Part shown: in pieces, positions 11,301 through 22,200 of the stretch
Layout: the number at the start of each line of letters is the position of its first letter
How positions within the stretch are numbered: position 1 is the first letter of the stretch
Assembly (NCBI GenBank): GCA_963210315.1
Contig: OY723271.1
Location: 1 to 64,000, forward strand
Source of the DNA: Rhynchopus euleeides
Lineage: Eukaryota > Euglenozoa > Diplonemea > Diplonemida > Diplonemidae
Direction of reading: 5' to 3'
Length of the DNA: 64,000 bases
Position numbers and translations under genes: made by a program
Notes under the pieces: generated by a model
Database searches by the model: none
Told to the model about the DNA's origin: nothing
Seen by the model: only the letters and a program-made list of their open reading frames with translations

Positions 11301-13189
11301 TTTGCGGGTTTGCGGGTTTGCGGGTTTGCGGGTTTGCGGGTTTGCGGGTTTGCGGGTTTGCGGGTTTGCGGGTTTGCGGGTTTGCGGGTTTGCGGGTTTG
11401 CGGGTTTGCGGGTTTGCGGGTTTGCGGGTTTGCGGGTTTGCGGGTTTGCGGGTTTGCGGGTTTGCGGGTTTGCGGGTTTGCGGGTTTGCGGGTTTGCGGG
11501 TTTGCGGGTTTGCGGGTTTGCGGGTTTGCGGGTTTGCGGGTTTGCGGGTTTGCGGGTTTGCGGGTTTGCGGGTTTGCGGGTTTGCGGGTTTGCGGGTTTG
11601 CGGGTTTGCGGGTTTGCGGGTTTGCGGGTTTGCGGGTTTGCGGGTTTGCGGGTTTGCGGGTTTGCGGGTTTGCGGGTTTGCGGGTTTGCGGGTTTGCGGG
11701 TTTGCGGGTTTGCGGGTTTGCGGGTTTGCGGGTTTGCGGGTTTGCGGGTTTGCGGGTTTGCGGGTTTGCGGGTTTGCGGGTTTGCGGGTTTGCGGGTTTG
11801 CGGGTTTGCGGGTTTGCGGGTTTGCGGGTTTGCGGGTTTGCGGGTTTGCGGGTTTGCGGGTTTGCGGGTTTGCGGGTTTGCGGGTTTGCGGGTTTGCGGG
11901 TTTGCGGGTTTGCGGGTTTGCGGGTTTGCGGGTTTGCGGGTTTGCGGGTTTGCGGGTTTGCGGGTTTGCGGGTTTGCGGGTTTGCGGGTTTGCGGGTTTG
12001 CGGGTTTGCGGGTTTGCGGGTTTGCGGGTTTGCGGGTTTGCGGGTTTGCGGGTTTGCGGGTTTGCGGGTTTGCGGGTTTGCGGGTTTGCGGGTTTGCGGG
12101 TTTGCGGGTTTGCGGGTTTGCGGGTTTGCGGGTTTGCGGGTTTGCGGGTTTGCGGGTTTGCGGGTTTGCGGGTTTGCGGGTTTGCGGGTTTGCGGGTTTG
12201 CGGGTTTGCGGGTTTGCGGGTTTGCGGGTTTGCGGGTTTGCGGGTTTGCGGGTTTGCGGGTTTGCGGGTTTGCGGGTTTGCGGGTTTGCGGGTTTGCGGG
12301 TTTGCAGGTTTGCGGGTTTGCGGGTTTGCGGGTTTGCGGGTTTGCGGGTTTGCGGGTTTGCGGGTTTGCGGGTTTGCGGGTTTGCGGGTTTGCGGGTTTG
12401 CGGGTTTGCGGGTTTGCGGGTTTGCGGGTTTGCGGGTTTGCGGGTTTGCGGGTTTGCGGGTTTGCGGGTTTGCGGGTTTGCGGGTTTGCGGGTTTGCGGG
12501 TTTGCGGGTTTGCGGGTTTGCGGGTTTGCGGGTTTGCGGGTTTGCGGGTTTGCGGGTTTGCGGGTTTGCGGGTTTGCGGGTTTGCGGGTTTGCGGGTTTG
12601 CGGGTTTGCGGGTTTGCGGGTTTGCGGGTCTGCGGGTTTGCGGGTTTGCGGGTTTGCGGGTTTGCGGGTTTGCGGGTTTGCGGGTTTGCGGGTTTGCGGG
12701 TTTGCGGGTTTGCGGGTTTGCGGGTTTGCGGGTTTGCGGGTTTGCAGGTTTGCGGGTTTGCGGGTTTGCGGGTTTGCGGGTTTGCGGGTTTGCGGGGTTT
12801 GCGGGTTTGCGGGTTTGCGGGTTTGCGGGTTTGCGGGTTTGCGGGTTTGCGGGTTTGCGGGTTTGCGGGTTTTGCGGGTTTGCGGGTTTGCGGGTTTGCG
12901 GGTTTGCGGGTTTGCGGGTTTGCGGGTTTGCGGGTTTGCGGGTTTGCGGGTTTGCGGGTTTGCGGGTTTGCGGGTTTGCGGGTTTGCGGGTTTGCGGGTT
13001 TGCGGGTTTGCGGGTTTGCGGGTTTGCGGGTTTGCGGGTTTGCGGGTTTGCGGGTTTGCGGGTTTGCGGGTTTGCGGGTCTGCGGGTTTGCGGGTTTGCG
13101 GGTTTGCGGGTTTGCGGGTTTGCGGGTTTGCGGGTTTGCGGGTTTGCGGGTTTGCGGGTTTGCGGGGGTTTGCGGGTTTGCGGGTTTGC
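5360..13189 (+). repeat. (GCGGGTTT)n array 2, 7.8 kb
   Basis: About 979 units in the same orientation as array 1. From 5360 to about 12300 every unit is identical. All variants I could find lie in the last 0.9 kb: G-to-A changes near 12306 and 12746, T-to-C near 12630 and 13080, an extra G near 12797, an extra T near 12872, and extra G bases near 13165. The left border is TTCTCG then TGCGGG; the right border is GGGTTTGC then TGTCTGTGGC. Open frames longer than 2,600 codons run through it on both strands only because the unit lacks stops. Confidence 0.97.
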
Positions 13190-14143
13190 TGTCTGTGGCA
13201 TCCGATGCACAGGTCCGCAGGACCGAGAATCTTTGCAGCTGTTGTTTGTCTGGGCTAGTTGGTACAGAATACAAGGTACAAGAGACAAGCAAGACAAGAA
13301 ACGAAAAGAAGAAAGTGAAAGAAACACACATGAAAAGATCACACACATCAAACGACACGCCAAAAATGGCACAGCCTCTGGACATCCACTTAGCCAGCGA
13401 GGACCACACTGGTGACAGATTGCTCGTACATAACTCCAAAAACGGGGGGCTTGGTTGCTTCAATAGCATATGGTTGATAGCCGCCAACCGCTTTTGTGTT
13501 ATGTGCAAGGAACCTGAAGTGGAAGTTGCACATTACACATTGCAATGAATGCTGAAACACAGAGTGTCACAGGAAACGATCGAGTAAAGAAAAACTCAAA
13601 GAAAAAGCCCAAAAGGGAAACACAAGCTAGCTGGGACAACGCTAGGGTTCAGAAAACTGCTCTTTGTAGTGATGGAGGGGCTTGTTGGTTTGTTTGTAGC
13701 CGCAACGCATCGACACAAAGAGAGGTCTCTGTTGTGCACCGAAAAAGTAGAGAAAGGGCCAATGGTGAAAGCAAAAGGCAGTGCTGTCTATGACTCCACC
13801 GCCTGCAACACTAGTCAACCCCTTGTGCGAAGGGGGAGGGGCCAGGCACAGGTCAGCAGCGACCACCCAGAGGGGCTACCCGTTGAGGGCTTAGAGCCGC
13901 AACGTGGGGGCAGGATCAGCTCCAGCAGGATCTTCTCAGGCATCGCGCAGCTCCAGCACGCCCGATCGCGGCACTAGGGAAAGCATTGGCGAGGCTTTCA
14001 CGCCCCAAAAGGGGGGCAACCCTGCATCCTGATCTTCCTACAGGCTGGCCTGCAGACGTCCATGTGCTCAAGCCACTCATGCAATTAGAGCAACTCAGAG
14101 GGAACAGCCCAGGGCCTTATGCTCGCGCACACTGCCCTGACCC
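13190..14143 (+). other. 5' region of the Helitron, no supported gene
   Basis: About 950 bp between the satellite and the first recognisable Rep coding sequence. It contains short open frames (13545-13793, 13986-14270) with no recognisable domain. It probably holds the promoter, 5' leader and perhaps a first exon. The Rep frame continues upstream of the recognisable homology to about 14144 without a clear start context, so the true start codon is unresolved. Confidence 0.5.
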
Positions 14144-15492
14144 ATGCACAGGTCCGATTTCTCCCGAGACTCACTCAAGAGGCCCCCCAAGGTCAATTCC
14201 AAGGATCTTAATACCAGAGCTTGCTTTGGTTTCCCCTCCAATGAGGGTAATCACAGGGGGCGCCACGTGAAGGCAGCAAGTTGGATTTTATCCCCCCCGG
14301 TCCGCAGGAAGCAATGGATCTTTGCTGGGGAAGACACCGCCGCCTCTGTCATCGAGGGGCTTGGTGGTGCCAAACAGAAGACGTCCATCCTCCACCTCTA
14401 CCCTGTCGTTCAGCAGCTCCTCCTGACACACAACGAGTACGTCCGTCTGTACAGGTCCGCTGGGAACCTCCTCGACAACACCAACCACTCCAACACCAGC
14501 ATCCTGATCCATCTCGATGAGGTGCGAGGGCAGGAGAAGAAGGGCGACGAGTACGACAACGCCTTTGCGCGCCAGGAGCTGCGAGCAGTCTACACCGTCG
14601 ACAAGGGGGAGCAGCGCCACGGTCTGCCCCAGTGGAGCGCCTACAACCTCTGTGGTGGGGAGGAAAAGGTGGTGAACTACATGTCTCGGTTCTGGGAGCC
14701 GATGATGTTCCCCCTCATTCACATCCATGCCGACAGCAGCGTTGGCTGGCGTGTCTACAAGGAAGCTGACGGGCTGCAGGACGGGCAGTACTCCAAGGTC
14801 TCCGCGCAGGACTACGGGGCCTTCCACCTCTTCCACCGGCACAACAAGCCAAACCCGGCGCTGGCCATGAAGAAGCTGACGGAGCTGTTCATCCTGCAGA
14901 TGGCTCTTCGTGCGATCGAGCAGCGCGTTGGCTACATGTCTCTGGGGCTGAAGCAGTTTCGGTTCGACACAACGACCAACCTCCGGCAGCGAATCAACAA
15001 CGCAGCGGCAGCCGCGCCACAGCCGTGCACCAACGTGACCATCCCCATGGGGTCGAGCTTCCAGCGAAGCAAGAGGGCGCGTGACGAGAGCCTCAACGAC
15101 GCGCTCGCTCTCAACAACCGCCTCGGCGCGCCCGACTACTTCGTCACGCTGACTGCAAACCCACACTGGCGCGAGATCACCGAGAATCTTTGCCCTGAGG
15201 AGCGGCCGTGCGATCGGCCCGACCTCATACACCGAGTCTTCAACGGAAAGGTGCGTGCCCTGGTCGTGGCCATTCGGGATAACAATGTGCTGGGGATGTG
15301 CGAGGCATTTGTGTATGCGGTCGAGTACCAAAAGAGAGGGCTGCCACACATCCACATGCTGGTCTGGGTCGTGAGCGACAACAAGCCGAAGACGACTGTT
15401 GTTCTCGATCAGATCGTCAACGCGCAGCTCCCCGATCCGGACACACAGCCGCTTGCCTTCAAGCTGATCTCGGAGACTTGCGTGCATTTGAT
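14144..15492 (+). CDS. Helitron replicase, segment I: Helitron_like_N and HUH nuclease motif
   Basis: This is the N-terminal third of the Helitron rolling-circle replicase. Helitron N-terminal blocks are visible around LYPVVQQLLLTHNEYVRLYR (about residues 82-101) and GLPQWSAYNL. The Rep HUH motif reads LPHIHMLVW with the two histidines encoded at 15347-15355. The HUH pair binds the metal used in single-strand nicking. The segment ends at SETCVHL where LINE A is inserted. The frame is open throughout, and after the LINE and one target-site copy it continues without shift at 26258. Beginning at 14144 is a choice: recognisable similarity starts near 14330. Confidence 0.85.
15482..15492. repeat. 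Target-site duplication of LINE A, left copy
   Basis: GTGCATTTGAT at 15482-15492 recurs at 26258-26268 on the other side of LINE A. Because the LINE leader also ends in a sequence pairing with GGT, the minimum duplication is 9 bp and the maximum 11 bp. Confidence 0.9.
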
Positions 15493-16263
15493 TTTTTTTG
15501 GTACCCGGGGGCGAACCGGGGGACTGCTACACTCCTTTCTCTGCTCACGGGTGTCTGCTGCATGTCGAGGCGAGAAGCAAGGTGACATGCAGGGCGGAAG
15601 CCATCGACACCCGTGTTGTTGGTCATCTGCTGCAGAGGCTAGAGAGCCGTGTACTCGGCATGTTCGAACAACAATGGCTGGGCGTCCTCTCCAGTCTCCT
15701 CCCAAGGGGTGACCATCGAAAACGCCCACGGCTGGAAACGCGCAAAAAACAGGGTCGAGAGTTTCCCAGTCGAGCGGTTCCCAAGACCGAGCGGTCCATC
15801 CTTGCAAACCACTCGACCGGGGGGAGAGAACAGGGGAGAAGCGAGAAGGGGCGAAATCAAGTCGAATGGTGGATGCATGGAGAGAAATTACAGGGGTCCG
15901 TGGTGCCGTGGTCCTCACACATGTTCTGCTTGTGCCACTCCGAGCCGGCGGCCGACACCATCTGAGCACTCCGAACCCCCCCAAAGGACAAGACTATACA
16001 CACTGTGCAGGACTCTATTAAGGGAGGGGGGGGGGGGGAGATGGTCTGGTTTGGTTGATTAGGCGCTGAGGGCCAGGCTGTCGACCTGGTCCCCCAGCTC
16101 GAAGGGCAAATTATCCACACTGGGGAATCATCACACGAGCACTCAAACTGTACACACTCGTGACGACTCTGGGAGGGGGGGGGGGGGGGAGTGGGGATGT
16201 TAAGGATGCTATGCGTTAGACGGCCCCGCCCTGCGGGGCCACGCACAGACGTGTAATGCCCGC
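15493..16263 (-). other. 3' UTR of LINE A with terminal tRNA-T-arm-like hairpin
   Basis: On the element's sense strand the last bases before the tail form CCCGG-TTCGCCC-CCGGG, a five-pair stem with a seven-base loop that looks like a tRNA T arm and contains a B-box-like GGTTCG. Two G runs (about 16024-16037 and 16175-16190 on the plus strand) lie near the start of the UTR. The same 3' end recurs in copies C and F, and a diverged version in B and H, which identifies them as the same family. Confidence 0.8.
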
Positions 16264-16275
16264 TCATCTGCGGGC
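16222..16275 (-). terminator. Twin hairpins around the LINE A stop codon
   Basis: GCCCGC (16258-16263) pairs with GCGGGC (16270-16275), and the six-base loop contains the TGA stop of the polyprotein. Directly downstream in the sense direction GGCCCCGC (16222-16229) pairs with GCGGGGCC (16233-16240). Both hairpins are retained base for base in the truncated copy C. LINE B has a comparable GGGGCC/GGCCCC stem just before its stop. The role is unknown; translation termination, 3' processing or RT recognition are possible. Confidence 0.5.
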
Positions 16276-19200
16276 CCCCCTGCCAGCGCCCATGATGGTC
16301 GGCTCATGCCGGCCCGCACGGCGCTCCCTTCCGCTGCCCCTGCCTGCACCATCACCTCCTCGACGATCACGACAGTCCCCGCTGCCCCTGCCGCCATCAC
16401 GTCGGTCACGCTCCTGTCGTTGCACACGCCGCTTCCTCTTCAGGGCCGCCTTCTGGCGCTTGTTGGCGTGCGAGTCGACCCGCTTGCAGGCCAGGTACTC
16501 GGCGTTTCCCTCCTGCGAGCCCTGCCGACCCCCTGTGGTGTAGTAGGTCGCGTCGACCGCCCGCCTGTCTGCGATCCACTGCTTGAACACACAGTGTGCC
16601 GTCGCCGCCGCCCCCGCATGCGGCCCATTCCTGCCGAACAGCCCTTCCCAGCCGTCCGCCGAGTCCGGGATACACGCCGCGTCCGCCGCACCACTCGCCG
16701 CCGCCATCGCCGCGCAGGGGAATACCCTCACGCCCTCCACCATCGCGGTGCCGTCCTCACTGCTTCCTGCCCACTGCTCCTTCCTCGCCCTCTCCGCAGG
16801 GATCCGCACCCACGACACACGGGTGGCTGTCTGTTGTTGGTTGCCTCCCATTGACCCGTCGGACTGCTCGGCCACGTTGTCCGACATCTCCTCCTGCACC
16901 TCGTCGTCATCGACGTCGACGTCCTCCTGCGACAGATCCTCCTGCACCTCGTCGTCATCGAAGGCGAAGTCCCCCTGCGGTAGAGCCTCCTGCACCGCCG
17001 CTGTCGTTGTCGCCGCTGAGGCTGGTGCCTGCTGGAGGATGGCTGAAGGTGTTGTAGTGGAACCTTCCCCCAGTGGCGTCGTCTCTGCCGCCGTTGTCGC
17101 TGTCGTAGTTGTTGCCGGTGCCGCCGTTGCTGCCTCGGCCGATGCTCGCGCTGCTCTGGGTGCCTCCTCTGCTGCCCCGCTGGTCTGCGCCTCTGTCGTC
17201 TGCTGGGGGATGGCTGAAGGTTTGTTGTTGGAACCTTCCCCCAGAGACGTCACGTCCCCACCAGTCTGCCTCGGCCCCCGGCTCCCTGTCGGAGGGGGGA
17301 CCGGGGGTGCCCCACTGCACCCCCTGTACGCGGTGGGGCACCTTTCACGGCACGTGAGGCACACTGCCACCCCACACTCGCCGCACCCCCAGCACCCGCG
17401 AGGGCCCACCGGCGTGGTGCACGCGCCGCAGCTCGTCTGCCATCCCACCTGGAGGCGCATCCGCTTCGCCTGCTCGCACCCTCGCACGCGCTTGTCCTGC
17501 CCCACAGGACACGTGTCCACCTCCCGCGCCCACTGCTGTAGCGGCTCGGGCAGGACCACCGGCACGAAGTGGCCCACCGCTGTGCCGTCTGCTTGCCCTG
17601 ACTCATCCACAAAAGCCACCGCCGCCATTGCTACCGCCCTCTCCGCCGCGCGCCACACCCTGACGCCACAGCCTTGCCTCCGGAAGGAGAGGATGGTGAT
17701 TCGGAGGGCCCGTGCGAGCCCCCCGAGGACCAGCTCGTCAGCCCACGACTGCAGACCTGGCCCTGCCCCTCTTCTGCTCATCTGCTGTGCCCACACCTCC
17801 GGCTCCCCTCCCTCAACCATTGTGCGGAGCCCTGCGTGCTGCATCACCGCCTTCACTGCCCGCGTCCTCGCTTCGGCCGCTGTCACCTTGAGCCCAGTGG
17901 GTAGCTGGGCGACGACCGCGTCGAACAGGCAGTCGCCCACTGTGTACGCCGCCTTCCATCGCACCTGCCCCTGGAGGGACCTCACCAGCTCCTCGACCCC
18001 CAGGCACTGCGACACATCGGAGGGGGCGGCGCTCTGCCACTGGGCGATGAAGGCCGCCACTGGCTCCGTGCCTGCGAGCTCCTGCACCAGCTGCCACCTG
18101 CTCGCCTCCCGCGCCTGCCGCTCCTCCTCCGAGGCCGGCTCCGCGTTTGCGTCGGTCGCCATCGGTGTGCCCTGGGGAGTAGGTGCGCACCCGTCCAGAT
18201 ACACACACCCCCCAATCGAGGTCTCACCCGCTTCCGCCTGATCTTCCGCCGCGTCCACCTCCATCTCCTGTTTCACGCCCGTCGGCGCTGCCCAGCCTTG
18301 CGAGCGGCCGGCTTCCGACGCTTTCACGAGCTGGATCTTGGGGCACGCACAGGGTAGGCCCGACCCCCCGCACGCCTCACACGCGGCCCGCATGCAGTGC
18401 CCGCATCGGAGGTGGCGTGCCCGCGGCGGGATCTCAACCGCACAGATGTGGCACTCCGCCCCTTTGTCACCTGCCACCACCCTGTCCATCTGCGTGCCCA
18501 GCTCTGCCTCGGGGCCCTCGGGCATCTGCGACAGGTCCATGTCGACGTCGACCCGCACGAAGCCCTTGCCCACCGCACACAACGAGAAGCGCCCACCCAC
18601 CTGCGCTCCCGGCGCCGGCCTGCACAACACAGGCTCCCCAAAGTCACGGATGACCAGGATCTCGCTGCGCGTCACCACCGCCAGCGCCCGCAGCAGCGCC
18701 AGGTCCGCCCACGCACACTCCGCCATTGACCCATCTGCCTCCTGTGGGGCCAGCATCCGACGGCTCCACTCAGTCGGGTCGTCCACCTCTCGACGTAGTG
18801 CCGGCGCATGCAGAACCAAAGCCACAGCCTGTCTGCGTGCCTGTGAGAGGCTGCACGGCGCCCCTCGACCAGCCATTATGGCACTCAAACCATCACCCGC
18901 CTTGCCCCGAGGTAAAACTGCACCCAGCTGCTTCAGCTGGTACCACGCCGGGAGGCTGGCCGCGCACCCCGTCACGCACTGCCCCACCGTCCGGGACCCG
19001 CCGGGATCGCACCGCCTGCGCCACTGCGCCAGCTTCGCGTCGAAAACCCGCTCCTCTTGCGGGGTCGGGTCACTGGGGGGGGCGTCGTCCCCCTCGCTGC
19101 CCTCATCCTCGTCAACGTCCGGCGCGTCTGGGGGCACTTCCTCCATGACGACCCCCGGCATCAGGTCCCCGAACTTCACATACGTCTCGGGGTCGATCAC

Positions 19201-22200
19201 CGGGGTCTTCGTCAGCTCCACTCGCTGCCTCCCCTGCCCTGCCACCGTGCACAGCCTCCCACACGACTCGAGCGACGCACCCACTGCCTTCTGGAAGGCC
19301 CACCCCATGCTGCGGGCCGTCTGTTGTGCCACTTGCACCCGCCCGACCCCCAGCTTGGCTGCCCCCAATGACACGAGGCGGTTCATGATGGAGTGTGCCC
19401 GCTGGCCCCAGCCCCCAAAAAGCTCGACCACAAATGGCTCGAAGGCAAGGCGGCCCGTCCGCACGGCCTCATCCTCGCGGTACTTCCAGACCTTCGTAGT
19501 CTGCCGCCGCGCCGCTGCCCCGCCTACCGTCCTGGCTGCCAGCTGCAGAAACGACGGGGCCAGGGGGTTCACCACCGCTACATCTATGGCAGTGACTCGA
19601 CCATCCAGGAATCCCTGCTGCAACGTGACATCCCCTGGGCGTCTCCTGTCTCCCTCCAGCAGACCCAATGTCTCCCGCTCGGCTCTCAAGCCACCCTGTC
19701 GCGCTGCTCGCAGCAAAGCATCCGCCACCGCCTCGTGGCGCGTGATGGCCCCACCCCCCTTCTCGCAGAGGGTGGCATGCAGACCGTGCGCGTCCATCAC
19801 CCCATCCTTCCCGCAGCATTCACACCGCGCCAGCGATTCGTACAGCGGAAGGCCTAAGCGATACCTGAGCACTGCTTGGAACGGCAGCGGGGGCATCGCC
19901 TCCCAGCGAGCCGGGTTTCCCGTCAGCCACGCACCGCACCCTGGCAGCAGGAGAGACTGCATCCGGGCCCGCGTCACCGCATCCGCCTCATCCATCAGCG
20001 CGTTGTACCACCTCTCCAGAATGCCCAGCGAGAGCGAGCGCTGCTCGGGGGCTCTCTCCGGAGGTGCCTCGGTGTCCAGACGCCAGCCCTCAGCTACCAT
20101 TTCGTTATACGAGGAGACCGTCTGCCTCCAGCCCTCTGCATCCCACACGAAGTCTCGGTCCAGCCGTCGGCACAGCGCTGCGGTCCCCGCACTCGAAGCC
20201 AGCGCCGCCGCATGCCAATGGTCGGCCGACTTGCGTATCCCCAGACCTCCGATTCGAACAGGGAGGGACGCCTGCAACATCGCTTCTTGTGGGAGGCAGT
20301 CGTCGTCGTAGCCCAGAAGCTTCGCGAGGCTCCGCTGCACGCGCGCGTCGTACCTCTCGAGGTAGCCCGTCACCCCTTTGAAACCAATCGCACGCATAAA
20401 GAACACCATGCGCGCGAACCCCAGGCACTCACGCAGCAGGGCAAATGCGGTCTGCGAGTCAGTCAGCTTGTCGAGGGCGTCCAGGGAGGTCACAAACTGG
20501 TCCACCCGCTCCGACATGAACTGCTCGCACCACGCCGCCTCCCCTATCGGGGCTCCGAGCAGCTCGAAGTTGCCGTCCCGCATCCACCTGATGCCCGGGA
20601 TGGGCGAGTTCTTCGGCTTCTCGACCACCTTCAGTCCCCATCCAGCCCACTCCTGCACGGAATGCCCCGTCCCCCTGCCGCTCAGGTCCACCAGCTCGCA
20701 CTTGTCCTCACGGACCTGCAGACCCAAGTGCTTGCACCGCTCGACGATGAGCCGGTACGCCTGGCCGACCGCGTATCCGCTCCCCATGATCACCCCGTCA
20801 TCGAGGTACCACACCGCCCCGTGTATCCCCTTGATCTGCTTCACCTCCTCAGCCACGGGGGCGATCGCGAGGGAGAAGAGCAGTGGGCCGAGGGGGTCAC
20901 CCTGCTGCACACCACACGACGACGTCACACATTCCTTCCCGAACTGCAGCTTCGACGGGCTCGCGTAGCACCATGCGACCCACGGCAGCATCCCCGGAAA
21001 CTTCTGCTCCACCTCTCTCAGGAAGGCTGAGCGATCCACCGCATTAAACGCGTTGGTGAAATCGACTTTCAGGATGCACGCGTCTTGCCCCCGCCGCCTG
21101 GCCGCGTAGTTGGCCGTCACAGCCGTCGCCGCCTCCGCTCCCTGTCGCACCGCCACACCAACCTGCCCACTGCGGAGGAGAACAGCCTTCGCTTCGTCCC
21201 GGTGGCGCGCTGCGAGGAGCTTGGCCACGAGCCGTCTCAACGATTCGCCACACGCGATCGGCCGTACCTCCTTCTCCGACTTCCTCAGCGCTGTCAGGTT
21301 TGCCCCCGCCAACCAGGGCTGGACAGACGCCGGGGCCGCACCCCGCGCCATGGCGTTCACGAGGTGGGTCAGTGCCGGGAGGGCCCGCGCCGTCGGGTGC
21401 GTCACCGCCGCCTTCAGATGGTCCGGTCGTAGGCCCAGAGCCCCGCCTGCAGAACCCGTGGGGAATCCCTTCACCCCCTGCAGCACCTGGAGCGGCGAGA
21501 AGGCGTCACAGAGCGTCGCGTCCGGCTTGCTGCACCGCGCAACCTTGCCGACCGGGTGCTTCGCCTTCAGCTTCTTCAGCGTGTCGGTGTCTTTGGGCGC
21601 CACCGCCTCCGGGGTGAGCGCCTTCACCGCTGCCGAAGTCCGGCCCTGCGCCGTCAGCTTCTGCACCCGTCCCTGCCAGCGGCGGTGCTCCTCCGTCGGG
21701 TCCTGCGAACCCCTCGACGCCCGTGACGGGCCCGCCGGCTGCCTCTTCCCTGCCTCGGCCGCCCACACTTGGGCGAACTCGCCCTGGCGCAAGCGTCCCA
21801 GCATCATCCGTCGCTGTCGAAGCGTCTGGGCTTTGCGTGACTTGCCCATTTTTTCCTTGCGGAGCACCAACAGAGGTAGCATCGCCAGCACTCGCCAGGA
21901 ACCGTCCGTCTGCGTCGTCGCCACCTCCCTGCACGCATCCCGGAACAGCCCCGCCCACTCGCCCTGCAGCTCCTTGGGGACCGACTCCCACGTCCGCACA
22001 TCCGCCTGAGCAATCTGCTCCCAGGACGGCAGACCCTCGTAGCGGCCTTGTGCGCTGCTCGGCGACCCTATCTCCTCCTCCTGCACCGTCGGGTGGCACC
22101 TGTCGCACACCTCCTCCGCCTTCCTGCGTGAGGCCAGCAGCGACATCACTCTGCTGCACACCGCACATGTTCTGAGTCCCGCTTGCCGCAGTATCTCCTG

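Noticed and set aside
5158-13548. Open frames of 2,600-2,800 codons on both strands through the GCGGGTTT array (repeating RVCGFAGL or KPANPQTR)
   Set aside because: The 8-mer contains no stop codon in any frame, so any array of this unit is open everywhere. No real start, no domain and equal openness on both strands mean this is not a gene.
14288-15487. Minus-strand 399-codon frame opposite the Helitron Rep segment
   Set aside because: It is an antisense shadow in GC-rich coding DNA. The plus strand carries the recognisable Rep motifs.
15493-15540. tRNA-derived SINE, because of the GGTTCG box and the oligo(A) next to it
   Set aside because: The motif is the 3' end of the LINEs, present in full-length copies A and B, with no A box at the proper distance.
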